A model generated the notes under the pieces. That model searched no databases and had not been told where the DNA came from. It worked only from the letters and a program-made list of their open reading frames with translations. 64,000 bases of DNA, taken from NCBI GenBank assembly GCA_016792625.1, contig JAEUKK010000050.1, forward strand, positions 98,901-162,900, written 5' to 3'. This stretch comes from Deltaproteobacteria bacterium. GTDB taxonomy: Bacteria > Myxococcota_A > UBA796 > UBA2385. Below, in pieces: positions 1-8,272 of this stretch (position 1 is its first letter; each line of letters starts with the position of its first letter). The translations under genes and the position numbers were made by a program.

Positions 1-135
1 CACGTCATCACCAAGAAGGGCTGGCTCACCCACGTCTCGGTGAACGGCCAGGCGGTCTCGGGCCGCCGGCCCCTGCGCGAGCGCGACCAGCTGCGCATCG
101 GCAAGAGCTGGTTCACCTACGAGGTCGAGCACTGA
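1..135 (+). CDS. FHA-domain protein, C-terminal fragment
   Basis: This is the last 44 codons of a gene cut by the window start. The frame reads to a TGA at 133-135. The residues VNGQAVSGRRPLRERDQLRIG followed by a short beta-rich tail match the end of a forkhead-associated (FHA) phosphopeptide-binding domain, in which an 'NG' turn is followed by 'L..GD.I.IG'. The stop overlaps the ATG of the next gene (TGATG), so the two are probably co-translated. FHA modules usually read Thr phosphorylation, which fits the kinase genes downstream. That functional link is inference. The N-terminal part and any fused domain cannot be seen. Confidence 0.6.
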   Translation, partial: HVITKKGWLTHVSVNGQAVSGRRPLRERDQLRIGKSWFTYEVEH

Positions 136-584
136 TGGCCGGGCCCGTCGACGGCGCCCTGATCAGCACCGGCCTCGGGCCGAGCTTCGCGCGCTGCCTC
201 GCGCTGCGCACCGCCGTCTTTGTTGACGAGCAGGGCGTTCCGGCCGAGCTCGAAGAAGATGGCCTCGACGAGGCTTGTGTGCACATCCTCGTCTTTGACG
301 CCACCGGCGCTGATCTCGGCTGCGCGCGGCTGCGCGACCTGCCCGGCGGGCAGGTGAAGGCCGAGCGGGTGGCCGTGCGCGCCGACCTGCGCGGCCGAGG
401 GGTCGGGCGCTTCGTGATGGACCTGCTCGAGGCCGTCGGCCGCCAGCGCGGCGCGTCCGAGGTGCTGCTCTCGGCCCAGGTCAGCGCGCTGCCCTTCTAC
501 GAGAAGCTCGGCTACGCGGTCATCTCCGACGAGTTCATGGACGCGGGCATCCCGCACCGCAAGATGAGCCGCCGGCTGGCCTGA
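135..584 (+). CDS. GNAT family N-acetyltransferase (ElaA/YjcF-like)
   Basis: The 149-residue protein is a single GNAT domain. The N-terminal segment with LRTAVFVDEQGVP is typical of the ElaA/YjcF subgroup. The acetyl-CoA pyrophosphate loop is at about residues 80-95 (VRADLRGRGVGRFVM, the R-x-x-G-x-G motif A). A C-terminal ALPFYEKLGYAV stretch corresponds to motif B. Members of this group acetylate small amines or protein N-termini, and the substrate cannot be told from sequence. The start codon overlaps the stop of the preceding FHA gene. The gene ends 6 nt before the convergent Dus gene. Confidence 0.85.
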   Translation: MAGPVDGALISTGLGPSFARCLALRTAVFVDEQGVPAELEEDGLDEACVHILVFDATGADLGCARLRDLPGGQVKAERVAVRADLRGRGVGRFVMDLLEAVGRQRGASEVLLSAQVSALPFYEKLGYAVISDEFMDAGIPHRKMSRRLA

Positions 585-590
585 GGCCGC

Positions 591-1754
591 TCAGCAGGCC
601 TCGGCCCCCGCCAGCGCCTCGTCGTCGGTGTTGGCTTGAGGGGGCTCGGGTGGGCCCGCGGGCAGCAGCGGGCGCATGGCTTCGGGATCTCCGGCCTCCC
701 AGGCCGCGAGGTGGGCGAAGTAGCGGCGGGCGTGGTCGGCAGCCTCCGCGGCGCTCTCCGCCCGCAGCAGCGGCCCGCGCAGCGCCTCCTCCCCGAAGGG
801 CAGGCCGCGCACAAAATGGCTGCACACCTTCTTAAAGCGCCCCAGCGCGCCGCTCTCGCGCAGGAAGCGGGCTTGGAGATCGGCCAAGAAGCCCAAGAGC
901 ACCCGCTCCTTCTCAGCGGCGCCGAGCTGGACGGCGGGCTTGCCCTCGATGGCCCGCTGGATCTGCAGCAAGGTCCAGGGGTCGCGCATGGCCCCGCGGC
1001 CGACCATCACGCCGGCGCAGCCTGTGTCGGCGAACATGCGGCGGGCGCTGTCTACGTCGATGACGTCGCCATTCCCGATGACCGGGATGGACAGGCGCGC
1101 GCGGGCCTCGGCGATCTTGTCCACCGCGCGCTGGCCGCCGTAGAGGTCGGCCCGGGTGCGCCAGTGGATGGTCACCGCGTCCACGCCCTCCTCTTGGCAG
1201 CGCCAGGCGAGCTCGGGCGCGTTCCGGGCGCTGTGGTCAAAACCGCTCCGCATCTTCACGGTCAGCGGCACGCGCACCGCCGCCCGCACCGCGCGCACGA
1301 TCTCGATCGCGAGGCCCATGTCGGCCATCAGCGAGGAGCCGCCCGAGTTGCTGCACACCTTCTTGCTCGGGCAGCCCATGTTGATGTCGACGATGGTGGC
1401 GCCCATCGCCTCGACGATCCGCGCCGCCTCGGCCATGCCCTCGGGGCGCTTGCCGTAGATCTGCACCGAGATCGGCCGCTCGTCGTCATCGAACTGCGCC
1501 GTCCAGGCGATGCGGCCGCGCTGCCCGCCGGTCTGGCGCAGGCCCTCGCTGGGCAAGAACTCGGTGCAGGTGAGCCCAGCGCCGCCGATCTGGCGGATCA
1601 GCCGGCGGAAGGTCAGGTCGGTCACCCCCTCCATCGGAGCGAGGACCACCGGGGGCCAGATCGGGACCTCGCGCACGAAGTAGGGCTGCGTGGGCCAGGG
1701 CGAGGCGACCTCGGTGGAGGACGGCGCGGGTGAGGGGAGGGGATCGGTGCGCAT
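591..1754 (-). CDS. dus: tRNA-dihydrouridine synthase
   Basis: FMN-dependent reductase that converts uridine to dihydrouridine in the tRNA D-loop. The TIM-barrel start VVLAPMEGVTDLTFRRLI, the motif INMGCPSKKV with the catalytic Cys, the phosphate-binding region VIGNGDV and GVMVGRGAMRDPW are all present, as in the DusA/B/C superfamily. The ATG at 1754 gives 387 residues, with a short Pro-rich leader before the barrel. The frame stays open further upstream to 2000, but that would run through the divergent gene beginning at 1903, so the shorter start is preferred. The C-terminus carries a Pro-rich tail. The exact subfamily is not assigned. Confidence 0.93.
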   Translation of the reverse strand: MRTDPLPSPAPSSTEVASPWPTQPYFVREVPIWPPVVLAPMEGVTDLTFRRLIRQIGGAGLTCTEFLPSEGLRQTGGQRGRIAWTAQFDDDERPISVQIYGKRPEGMAEAARIVEAMGATIVDINMGCPSKKVCSNSGGSSLMADMGLAIEIVRAVRAAVRVPLTVKMRSGFDHSARNAPELAWRCQEEGVDAVTIHWRTRADLYGGQRAVDKIAEARARLSIPVIGNGDVIDVDSARRMFADTGCAGVMVGRGAMRDPWTLLQIQRAIEGKPAVQLGAAEKERVLLGFLADLQARFLRESGALGRFKKVCSHFVRGLPFGEEALRGPLLRAESAAEAADHARRYFAHLAAWEAGDPEAMRPLLPAGPPEPPQANTDDEALAGAEAC

Positions 1755-1902
1755 CGCGGGCTTCAAGTGGAGGGCGGTGGGGTCGGCGGGCCGGCGGCGC
1801 GAAGGGAGCGGCGCGCTGCGGGCGGAGAGATAAGCGGCGCCGGGCCGAGGCCCGGGCGCACAGGGCCTGGCGCGGGGCCCACAACGACCCGCAGGGGGAC
1901 CG

Positions 1903-2499
1903 ATGCGCAGCCTGTTGCGGCCCGCGGGGCCGACTGGCCCTATCTCCAAGGCCGTGAGCGTCACCGTCGCCGGCGCGCCCGATGGCTGGGCGCCGGGCAC
2001 CTTCTACAAAGCAGAGGTGCTGACCGGCGGCTTCACCCGCCTCGTGATCAGCGTGCCCCAGGGCCGCCTCGCCGAGGTGCACCAGGCGCTGGCAGCGGCG
2101 ATGGAGGCCCCCCTCAAGCTGCTCTACCAGCGCATGATCGACCGGCGGGCCGACCGGCAGCTGCCCAAGCCCGAGAGCCACGTCGCGGTCGAGCTCTCGC
2201 GCGACCGGGTGCTCGAGGTGCTGCGCCGCCTGTCTGCGCTGGTCTACGAGGATGGCCGCCACCAGCTCTGGCTGCGGGGCGGCTTCGACGAGCAGCTCAT
2301 CCTGGACGAGCTCGGCATGGTGTATGTCTACCCCGATGACCTCGCCTTCCGTGATCTGCTCGAGGGGCTCGGGATCCCCGAAGGTGAGGGGCCGACCATG
2401 GCCGAGCGCGACTACGTGCGCGTGAACCTGATGGCCGCCTGCGACGCCGAAGAGGACCAGCTGTTCCACGACCTGCACCTGGTGCCCTGGGCCGGCTGA
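1903..2499 (+). CDS. conserved hypothetical protein
   Basis: The protein is 198 residues long, acidic and without signal peptide or membrane segment. No family is recognised. The middle section (about residues 90-150) alternates helices and strands around LRRLSALVYEDGRHQLWLRGG, and a second half contains YVYPDDLAFRDLLEGLG. It lies 24 nt upstream of the kinase gene at 2524 and is probably transcribed with it, so it could be a cytosolic partner of that kinase. This is inference from position only. The 148-nt gap before it is shared with the divergent dus gene. Confidence 0.7.
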   Translation: MRSLLRPAGPTGPISKAVSVTVAGAPDGWAPGTFYKAEVLTGGFTRLVISVPQGRLAEVHQALAAAMEAPLKLLYQRMIDRRADRQLPKPESHVAVELSRDRVLEVLRRLSALVYEDGRHQLWLRGGFDEQLILDELGMVYVYPDDLAFRDLLEGLGIPEGEGPTMAERDYVRVNLMAACDAEEDQLFHDLHLVPWAG

Positions 2500-2523
2500 G
2501 CCCGACCCAGCCGAGGAGGGGGG

Positions 2524-4416
2524 ATGCCCAAGCCGAGCCGGCCGCCGCCGCCGCCCCCCGCGGGGCCCGCCGAACCGCTGTTTGGGCAGCCGGTGGGCCT
2601 CAGCCCGGCCCCGCCCGCGGCTGCGCCGAGCCCGCGCCCTGTTGACCCGTTCCTCGGGGCCACCGTCGACGGGAAGTTCCTCATTGAGGCCGATCTCGGC
2701 AAGGGCGGCGCAGGGCGGGTCTATGTGGCCACCCAGCTCGCGCTGCACCGCCGGGTCGCGCTCAAGATTCTGCGCCCCGATATCGAGGCCGACGGCGACG
2801 AGCGCTTCGCCGAGCGCTTCTTCCGCGAGGCCTCGCTGGCCGGCGCCCTGCAGCACCCCAACGTGGTGACCGTGCACGACTACGGCCGGTCGCCCGAGGG
2901 GCTCTGCTACATCGCGATGGAGCTGCTCGACGGCCGCAGCCTCAAAGACCTGATGAAGGACGGCCCGCTCGAGCCCGAGCGCGCCCTCGGCATCTTCGAG
3001 CAGGTCGGGCGCGGCCTGCGCGCGGCCCACCGGGCGGGGCTGGTGCACCGCGACGTCAAGCCGGGCAACGTGCTGGTGGTCCCCGGCGAGGACGGCGCCG
3101 AGCTGGCCAAGCTGCTCGACTTTGGGCTGGTCAAGTCTGACGCCGCTGAGGTCACCGAGATCACGCGCGACGGCAGCTTTTTGGGCACGCCGCACTACGC
3201 CGCCCCGGAGCAAGTGCGCGGTGAAGAGGCCGACGCGCGCTCGGACATCTACGCCTTTGGCGTGATGCTGTTCCGCGCGCTCACCGGAAAGCTGCCCTAC
3301 GCGAGCAAGAACGCGATGGCCATCGCGCTGGCCCACGTGCGGGACCCCATCCCCAGCATGGCCGAGCGGGCGCCCGAGCTGAACATCCCGCCGGCGATCG
3401 AAGAGCTGGTCCGGCGCTGCATGGCCAAAGATCCGGCAGAGCGCTTCCAAGACATGGACAGCCTGCTGCAGGCCATCCTGCGCCTGCGCCAGGACGTCGG
3501 CGGCCTGCCCCGCCCGCTGCCCCCCGAGCCGCCGCCCGCCCCTCCTGCGCCCACGCCCCGGCCCTCGGCGCCCTTGCTCTTGCTCGGGGGCGGCGCGCTG
3601 GCCGGCCTCGTCGGCCTCAGCCTCGCCGTGGTGGCCCTCTTCTCGCTCGGCCCGGTCGAGGGGCTCGATCTGTCGGGGCGGCCGGTGCCCGTCGAGCCGG
3701 CGCCTCTCGAGCAGGCGCCCCTCGACGCGGCTTCGCTGGCCGTGACCGCGCCCGTGCTCGCTGAAGACAGCGTCAGCGTCACTGTCCTCACGGATCCGGC
3801 AGGCGCTCGGGTGCTCGCCGATGGGGTGGAGGTGGGGACCACCCCCTTCGTCGGGCCGCTGGCCTTGGTGGAGGGCGCGCCGCCCCCGGTGCGGGTCGAG
3901 CTGGAGGGCTACGCGCCGGCCGAGCTGCGGCTCGAGCCCGGGGCGGGGGGGCTGCGCGCCGAGGTGCAGCTCGAGGCCTTGGCCGCGCCGCCCGCCCCTT
4001 CGCCGGTGCCCGCCCCTTCGGCTGCGACCCCTGGTCCGGCTCCTGCTCCGACCCCGGCTCCGGCCACCGCGCGGCCAGAGCCCGCGCCGGCAGCGCCCCG
4101 CCCCGCGCCCTCCGCTGCTCCTGCACCTGCACCTGCGCCTGCGCCTGCGCCTGCGCCTGCACCTGCGCCTGCTCCGAGCGGGGGAGGCGGCGCGGTGGTG
4201 ATCGACGGGGTCAGCTTCTCGGGCGCTCAGGTCAGCGCGGCGCTCCGCTTCGCGAACAGCGCCAGCAAGGACGAGCTGGTGGCGGCGGGGATCGCCCCGG
4301 CCCAAGCGGCCTATGTGCTGAAGGCGCGCCCCTACGCTGATCTCGCCGCCTTTGGCGCGGCCTACGGCGTTGGCCCGAAGACGGTGCAGGCCGTCGCGCG
4401 GGCGACCGCGCGCTGA
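2524..4416 (+). CDS. receptor Ser/Thr protein kinase with PEGA and C-terminal HhH-like domain
   Basis: The protein has 630 residues. A Pro-rich leader is followed by a Hanks-type kinase domain (about 50-320) with glycine loop GKGGAGRV, VALK lysine (about 81), HRDVKPGN (about 175-182) and DFG (about 199-201). A single membrane segment at about 350-378 (LLLLGGGALAGLVGLSLAVV) separates it from the periplasmic part. That part has a PEGA-type beta domain at about 420-480, a (PA)n linker and a final ~65 residues (about 560-630) resembling a ComEA-type helix-hairpin-helix (RPYADLAAF, YGVGPKTV). All catalytic motifs are intact. An ATG with upstream GAGGGGGG sets the start. It ends 24 nt from a convergent kinase gene. 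The HhH on a receptor kinase is unusual. Confidence 0.9.
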   Translation: MPKPSRPPPPPPAGPAEPLFGQPVGLSPAPPAAAPSPRPVDPFLGATVDGKFLIEADLGKGGAGRVYVATQLALHRRVALKILRPDIEADGDERFAERFFREASLAGALQHPNVVTVHDYGRSPEGLCYIAMELLDGRSLKDLMKDGPLEPERALGIFEQVGRGLRAAHRAGLVHRDVKPGNVLVVPGEDGAELAKLLDFGLVKSDAAEVTEITRDGSFLGTPHYAAPEQVRGEEADARSDIYAFGVMLFRALTGKLPYASKNAMAIALAHVRDPIPSMAERAPELNIPPAIEELVRRCMAKDPAERFQDMDSLLQAILRLRQDVGGLPRPLPPEPPPAPPAPTPRPSAPLLLLGGGALAGLVGLSLAVVALFSLGPVEGLDLSGRPVPVEPAPLEQAPLDAASLAVTAPVLAEDSVSVTVLTDPAGARVLADGVEVGTTPFVGPLALVEGAPPPVRVELEGYAPAELRLEPGAGGLRAEVQLEALAAPPAPSPVPAPSAATPGPAPAPTPAPATARPEPAPAAPRPAPSAAPAPAPAPAPAPAPAPAPAPSGGGGAVVIDGVSFSGAQVSAALRFANSASKDELVAAGIAPAQAAYVLKARPYADLAAFGAAYGVGPKTVQAVARATAR

Positions 4417-4440
4417 GCGCTGACCGGGGGCGTGGCGCGC

Positions 4441-6384
4441 TCAGCTGCCCTCGAGCACCCAGCGGGTGGCGCCGTCTTCGCTGGCGCAGACCACCGCCTT
4501 GGGCTCGGGCACGCAGGCGACCCGCAGGTCGTCCTCGATGAGGACCTCGGCCCGCGCCGCTTTTCGGCCGGCGACCTTGGCCGAGACCGTGTAGCGACCG
4601 GCGGCGAGGCTGGCGCTGCCCTGCTTCTTGCTGTCGAACCGCTGCGCGCCGTCGGCGTCCTCGACGCGCACCCACTGGATCTGGCTGTCGCCGACCGCGA
4701 TGGTGAGCGTGACGGGCGCGCCCTCTTCGGCCAGCGGGTTGGGGCCGGCCGGCGCGGCGTCGGCGGTCGCGGGCGCGTCGACCCCGCGGGTCTGCGACCA
4801 ATACCAAGCCCCGCCGGCGAGGCCTGCGCAGCCGAGGCCCAGCGCGGCCACCGCCGCCGCCACGCCGAGGATGATGAGCGGGCGCTTGTTCCCGCTGGGT
4901 GGGGCGGGCTCGGCGCGCGCGGCGCTCTGGATGGGCAGGGAGCGCGGCGCGGGCGCAGCCGCGCGTGCGGCGGCCGGGGGCGCGGGATCAGCGGCGCGGC
5001 CGGCGGAGATCGGCGCGGGGGCGGCGGTGGTCGGCGCGGCGGCGGGGCGGGCGGGCGGGCCGAGGCGGTCGGCAGGCAGGCGCTCGCTCGGGTGGGTCGG
5101 CGGCGGGGGCGGCGGCAGATCGCCGAGGGCGGTGGGCTGGCGCAGGTTTTGGCGCGGCTGTGGTTGCGGCGTGACCATCGTCGGCGCGTCGCCCAGGGGC
5201 GTGCGCGTCGGCTCAAAACGGGGCTCGGGGCGGGAGGGCTCGGCGCGGGCGGGCTCGCTGCGGGTGGGCGCAGGTTCGGCCGACCGGGCGAGGTTCGACG
5301 GGCCCGGACCGCTCGCGCTGGGCCCGCTCGCGCCTTGGCCGGCGTCGCTCGGCTCGGGGCGCACAAAGACGCGCGAGCCGCTGAGCACGCCGTCGGCCAC
5401 GTCGCCGAAGACCTGGCGGGTGATGCGGCTGACATCGGAGTCGGCGAAGGCCTCGAGCGAGGGCCCGGTCGCCTGCTCGGCGAAGGCGCAGAGCATCGTG
5501 GTCGCCTGGGCGGCGGTGAAGCGATCTTCGAGGCCCCAGGCGCACATGCGCAGCAGGGTCTGGCGCAGCGAGTGGTTCCACCGCTCATCGGGCAGGGCCG
5601 TCTCGGTGATCTGGTCGAGCAGGGCGTTGAGCGCCGCGTCGTGGCCGCGGCGGTCGCCGGGCAGGGCCTCGAGCCCGCCGCCGGTCAGGACCTCGATCAT
5701 GACGAGCCCGAGGGCATAGACGTCTGAGGTGTGCTCGCCGCGGTCGCCCATCTTCCGCTCGGGCGACATGTACTTCATGCTGCCAAAACGCAGGACCGAG
5801 GTGTGGGCCGCGCGGATCTCGTGGCTGAAGCGCGCGGTGCCAAAGTCGAGCACCTTGACCTCGCCCTCGACGCTGACCATGACGTTGCTGGGCTTGATGT
5901 CGCGGTGCACGACCCGCATGGGCTCGCGGCGGCCGTAGGGCACCTGGTCGTAGGCGGCGGCCAGCGCGCTGCAGATGCGGTCGGCGATCTTGTAGGCGAC
6001 CTTCGGCGGGACCTTGCGCCCCTCGGCCCCGAGCGTGCGGACGATCTGCTTGAGATCGACGCCGTCGACGAATTCCATCACCAGGGCGGGGCGCCCCTCG
6101 ATGTGGGTGAGGGCCTCGACCCGCAGGATGTTCTTGTGGCGCAGGCGGGCCAAAAGCCGCGCCTCGTCGCGGGTGCGCTCGAGCAGCTCGGGGTTCTCGC
6201 CCCAGCGGTCTTTGAGCACCTTGACCGCGACGATGCGCGAGATGCCGTCGGCGCTGTTGGCTTCGGCCAAGTAGACGCGCGCAAAGGCCCCTGCGCTGCG
6301 CTCTTGGTGGAGCACCAGCTCCATCGCCCCGGTGCCGGCGGGCCCGGAGCCCGCTTCGGTCGGGCTCGGTCGAAGCTCAGACAT
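4441..6384 (-). CDS. receptor Ser/Thr protein kinase
   Basis: The protein has 647 residues from the ATG at 6384. The frame is open further upstream but lacks kinase-like sequence there. The kinase domain occupies about residues 20-310, with VAVKVLKDR, HRDIKPSNV (about 160), LDFGTARF (about 180) and YMSPERK. The glycine loop reads SAGAFARV, so only part of the GxGxxG consensus is kept. A long Pro/Ala/Arg-rich linker precedes one membrane segment (about 500-525). A C-terminal beta-rich domain of about 110 residues has an AAGRYTVSAKVAG pattern like a PEGA or carboxypeptidase-regulatory fold. It lies tail to tail with the kinase at 2524. The ligand sensed outside is unknown. Confidence 0.9.
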   Translation of the reverse strand: MSELRPSPTEAGSGPAGTGAMELVLHQERSAGAFARVYLAEANSADGISRIVAVKVLKDRWGENPELLERTRDEARLLARLRHKNILRVEALTHIEGRPALVMEFVDGVDLKQIVRTLGAEGRKVPPKVAYKIADRICSALAAAYDQVPYGRREPMRVVHRDIKPSNVMVSVEGEVKVLDFGTARFSHEIRAAHTSVLRFGSMKYMSPERKMGDRGEHTSDVYALGLVMIEVLTGGGLEALPGDRRGHDAALNALLDQITETALPDERWNHSLRQTLLRMCAWGLEDRFTAAQATTMLCAFAEQATGPSLEAFADSDVSRITRQVFGDVADGVLSGSRVFVRPEPSDAGQGASGPSASGPGPSNLARSAEPAPTRSEPARAEPSRPEPRFEPTRTPLGDAPTMVTPQPQPRQNLRQPTALGDLPPPPPPTHPSERLPADRLGPPARPAAAPTTAAPAPISAGRAADPAPPAAARAAAPAPRSLPIQSAARAEPAPPSGNKRPLIILGVAAAVAALGLGCAGLAGGAWYWSQTRGVDAPATADAAPAGPNPLAEEGAPVTLTIAVGDSQIQWVRVEDADGAQRFDSKKQGSASLAAGRYTVSAKVAGRKAARAEVLIEDDLRVACVPEPKAVVCASEDGATRWVLEGS

Positions 6385-6662
6385 GCGGGCGTGCGGCCTC
6401 GAACCCGGGGGGAGCCGCGGCGGACCGCGCCCGGGATGCTCCGGGCCGGCGCGGCGCAGCGGCGGAGGGAGCATAGCACGGGGCTCGGGTCGCCCCGCGC
6501 GCGCCGCGCGCGCCAGGGGCCCACGGACCGAGGCCCTCGTCCACAACAGCGCCAGCGTGGGCATGCTCGCCTACGGTCGGCGCGGACGGCCCCGCCCTGC
6601 TATGGTGCGGCGACTCGGCCCAGCTTGGGGCCGAGGCCTCAGCGTGCGCCCGGAGTGCCGAG

Positions 6663-7742
6663 ATGAACCCGCGAGCGAAGTCCCCCCGCCGAGCCGGCTG
6701 GGCCCTTCCCCTTGTGGCCCTGGTCGCCCTCACCGGCTGCGGTGAGCTGGTCGGCAAGGTCAAGGGCCTCCTGGGCGAAGACCCCGCGGCGGTCAAGGCC
6801 ACCGCCGACGCCGCCCTGGCCGCGGGTGACCTGCCCACCGCCATCGCCGCCTACGAGGCTGCGGTCCAGAAGAACCCCACTGACGTCGATCTGGCGACCG
6901 GCGCTGCCTATGGCGCCCTGCTGGCCGGCGACGCGGCGAAGGCCGACGCCTACCTCGCCGCCGCTGAGGCGAGCGCGGGCGAGCGCCTGGGCGAGCTCAA
7001 GCTGCGCCGCGCCTTGGTCGCGCTGCAGCAGCACAACGTCGACGGCGTCAAAGAGCACGCGGTGGGCAGCACCCACCCTGCCGCCCGCCTGCTGCTCGCC
7101 GAGACCCTGCTGGCCGACGGCGAGCCCGAGGCGGCCACCGAGCACCTCAAGGCCGTCGCCGCCGAGCCGGGCGCCTTGGGCGCCGCCGCCAAGGGCTACC
7201 TGAACCTGCTTGAGGACGATGACACCAGCGTCTCAGGCCTCGCCGAGGCCCAGGCGCTGTGGGCGCTGGGCGTGCGCGACGTGGCGGTGAAGTCGGCTTT
7301 TGAGCTGGTGCGCCTGCTGCCCGAAGAGCGCGAGGACCGCGGCGAGCTGCTGCTGGTCTGGGCCAGCCGGGCCGCCACCGTCAAGGGCCAGACCGAGTCC
7401 GCGCGGGCGATGCTCGAGCTGTCCTTCTTCCCGCCCGATGGGCAAGCGTGGCGGAAGCCGGCCACCCTCGCCATCATCGCCTGCGCCGAGGGCAACGGCG
7501 CCGACTGCGAGGCCCGCTTCGCGCAGCTTGAGGGTGCGGGCGACGCCGCGGGGCTCGCCGACGCGCGGGCCACCGCGGCCTACCTCATCGCCGAGACCGA
7601 CGCGGACGTCGCCTCGCGCCTCGTGGGCTCCATCCAGTCGGACGCCGCGGCGCGCGCCCTGCTCGAAGCGGGGGACCGCGCCAAAGCCAAGGGCGCCGCG
7701 AGCAGCGCGGCGTTCAAGAGCTACCTCGAAGCGGGAGGCTGA
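6663..7742 (+). CDS. TPR-like repeat lipoprotein
   Basis: The protein has 359 residues and starts with a lipoprotein signal peptide (WALPLVALVALTGCG, lipobox LTGC), so it is probably lipid-anchored in the envelope. The body is Ala/Leu-rich helical repeat sequence. Segments such as ADAALAAGDLPTAIAAYEAAV fit tetratricopeptide helices. First gene of a tight four-gene run (6663-11046) of exported proteins; the next ATG lies 1 nt after this stop codon. A role as a scaffold for envelope partners is likely but no specific function is visible. Confidence 0.8.
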   Translation: MNPRAKSPRRAGWALPLVALVALTGCGELVGKVKGLLGEDPAAVKATADAALAAGDLPTAIAAYEAAVQKNPTDVDLATGAAYGALLAGDAAKADAYLAAAEASAGERLGELKLRRALVALQQHNVDGVKEHAVGSTHPAARLLLAETLLADGEPEAATEHLKAVAAEPGALGAAAKGYLNLLEDDDTSVSGLAEAQALWALGVRDVAVKSAFELVRLLPEEREDRGELLLVWASRAATVKGQTESARAMLELSFFPPDGQAWRKPATLAIIACAEGNGADCEARFAQLEGAGDAAGLADARATAAYLIAETDADVASRLVGSIQSDAAARALLEAGDRAKAKGAASSAAFKSYLEAGG

Positions 7743-7743
7743 G

Positions 7744-8220
7744 ATGCGGGCAGGGTTCTGGAGCGGGCTGCTGGTGGTGGCCCTGGGCGCGGGGGCGGTG
7801 GTGGGCCTCGTCGCCCCGCATGAGGCGGCGGCCAAGAAGGGCGCCGAAGAGGGCGTCGAGGTCACCATTGTGGTGCTCGACGCCGAAAACAAGCCGATCC
7901 CAACCGCGGTGGTCCGCCACCCCGGCGCGGCCGAGCGCAACCGCGTGAACTCGGTCAACGGGGAGTGGAAGGACTCTCGGGTCTACCTCCCCGATGGCAG
8001 TGAGATGTTGTTTTTGCCCGGGATGAACCTACAGCTTGAGGTCTCGGCCCCGGGCTACATGCTCCGCATCGTCTCCTACGACATTCGCAAGCGGAACAAC
8101 CGCGTGCCGGTCGTGCTCGACAAGCTCCCCGAAGAATCCGAGGAGATGGAGGAGCCGATGATCCAATTCGGTCGCGACCGCCCCATCGAGTCGGGCGGCG
8201 GCGGCGGTCCCGTCAACTGA
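7744..8220 (+). CDS. secreted beta-sandwich protein, carboxypeptidase-regulatory-like
   Basis: The protein has 158 residues with an N-terminal signal peptide (about 1-28, GLLVVALGAGAVVGLVAP). The mature part contains VEVTIVVLDAENKPIPTAVV and LQLEVSAPGYMLRIVSYDI, the pattern of carboxypeptidase regulatory-like or Cna-B beta-sandwiches. An acidic, Gly-rich tail follows. The ATG at 7744 is chosen because it follows the preceding stop by 1 nt and exposes the signal sequence. The longer open frame upstream overlaps the preceding gene. It is the second member of the exported-protein operon; its function is unknown. Confidence 0.75.
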   Translation: MRAGFWSGLLVVALGAGAVVGLVAPHEAAAKKGAEEGVEVTIVVLDAENKPIPTAVVRHPGAAERNRVNSVNGEWKDSRVYLPDGSEMLFLPGMNLQLEVSAPGYMLRIVSYDIRKRNNRVPVVLDKLPEESEEMEEPMIQFGRDRPIESGGGGGPVN

Positions 8221-8272
8221 GAATGCCCAAGTGTGCGCAGGGGCCCGTCCGGGCCCGTCGGAGAGGTGCAGC

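Noticed and set aside
4105..4185. PAPAPAPA-coding repeat resembling a CRISPR or satellite
   Set aside because: It is a coding Pro/Ala linker of the receptor kinase with no spacers or conserved repeat unit.
1486..4305. A minus-strand open frame of over 900 codons across the kinase gene
   Set aside because: It is Arg/Gly-rich antisense sequence opposite intact kinase motifs.
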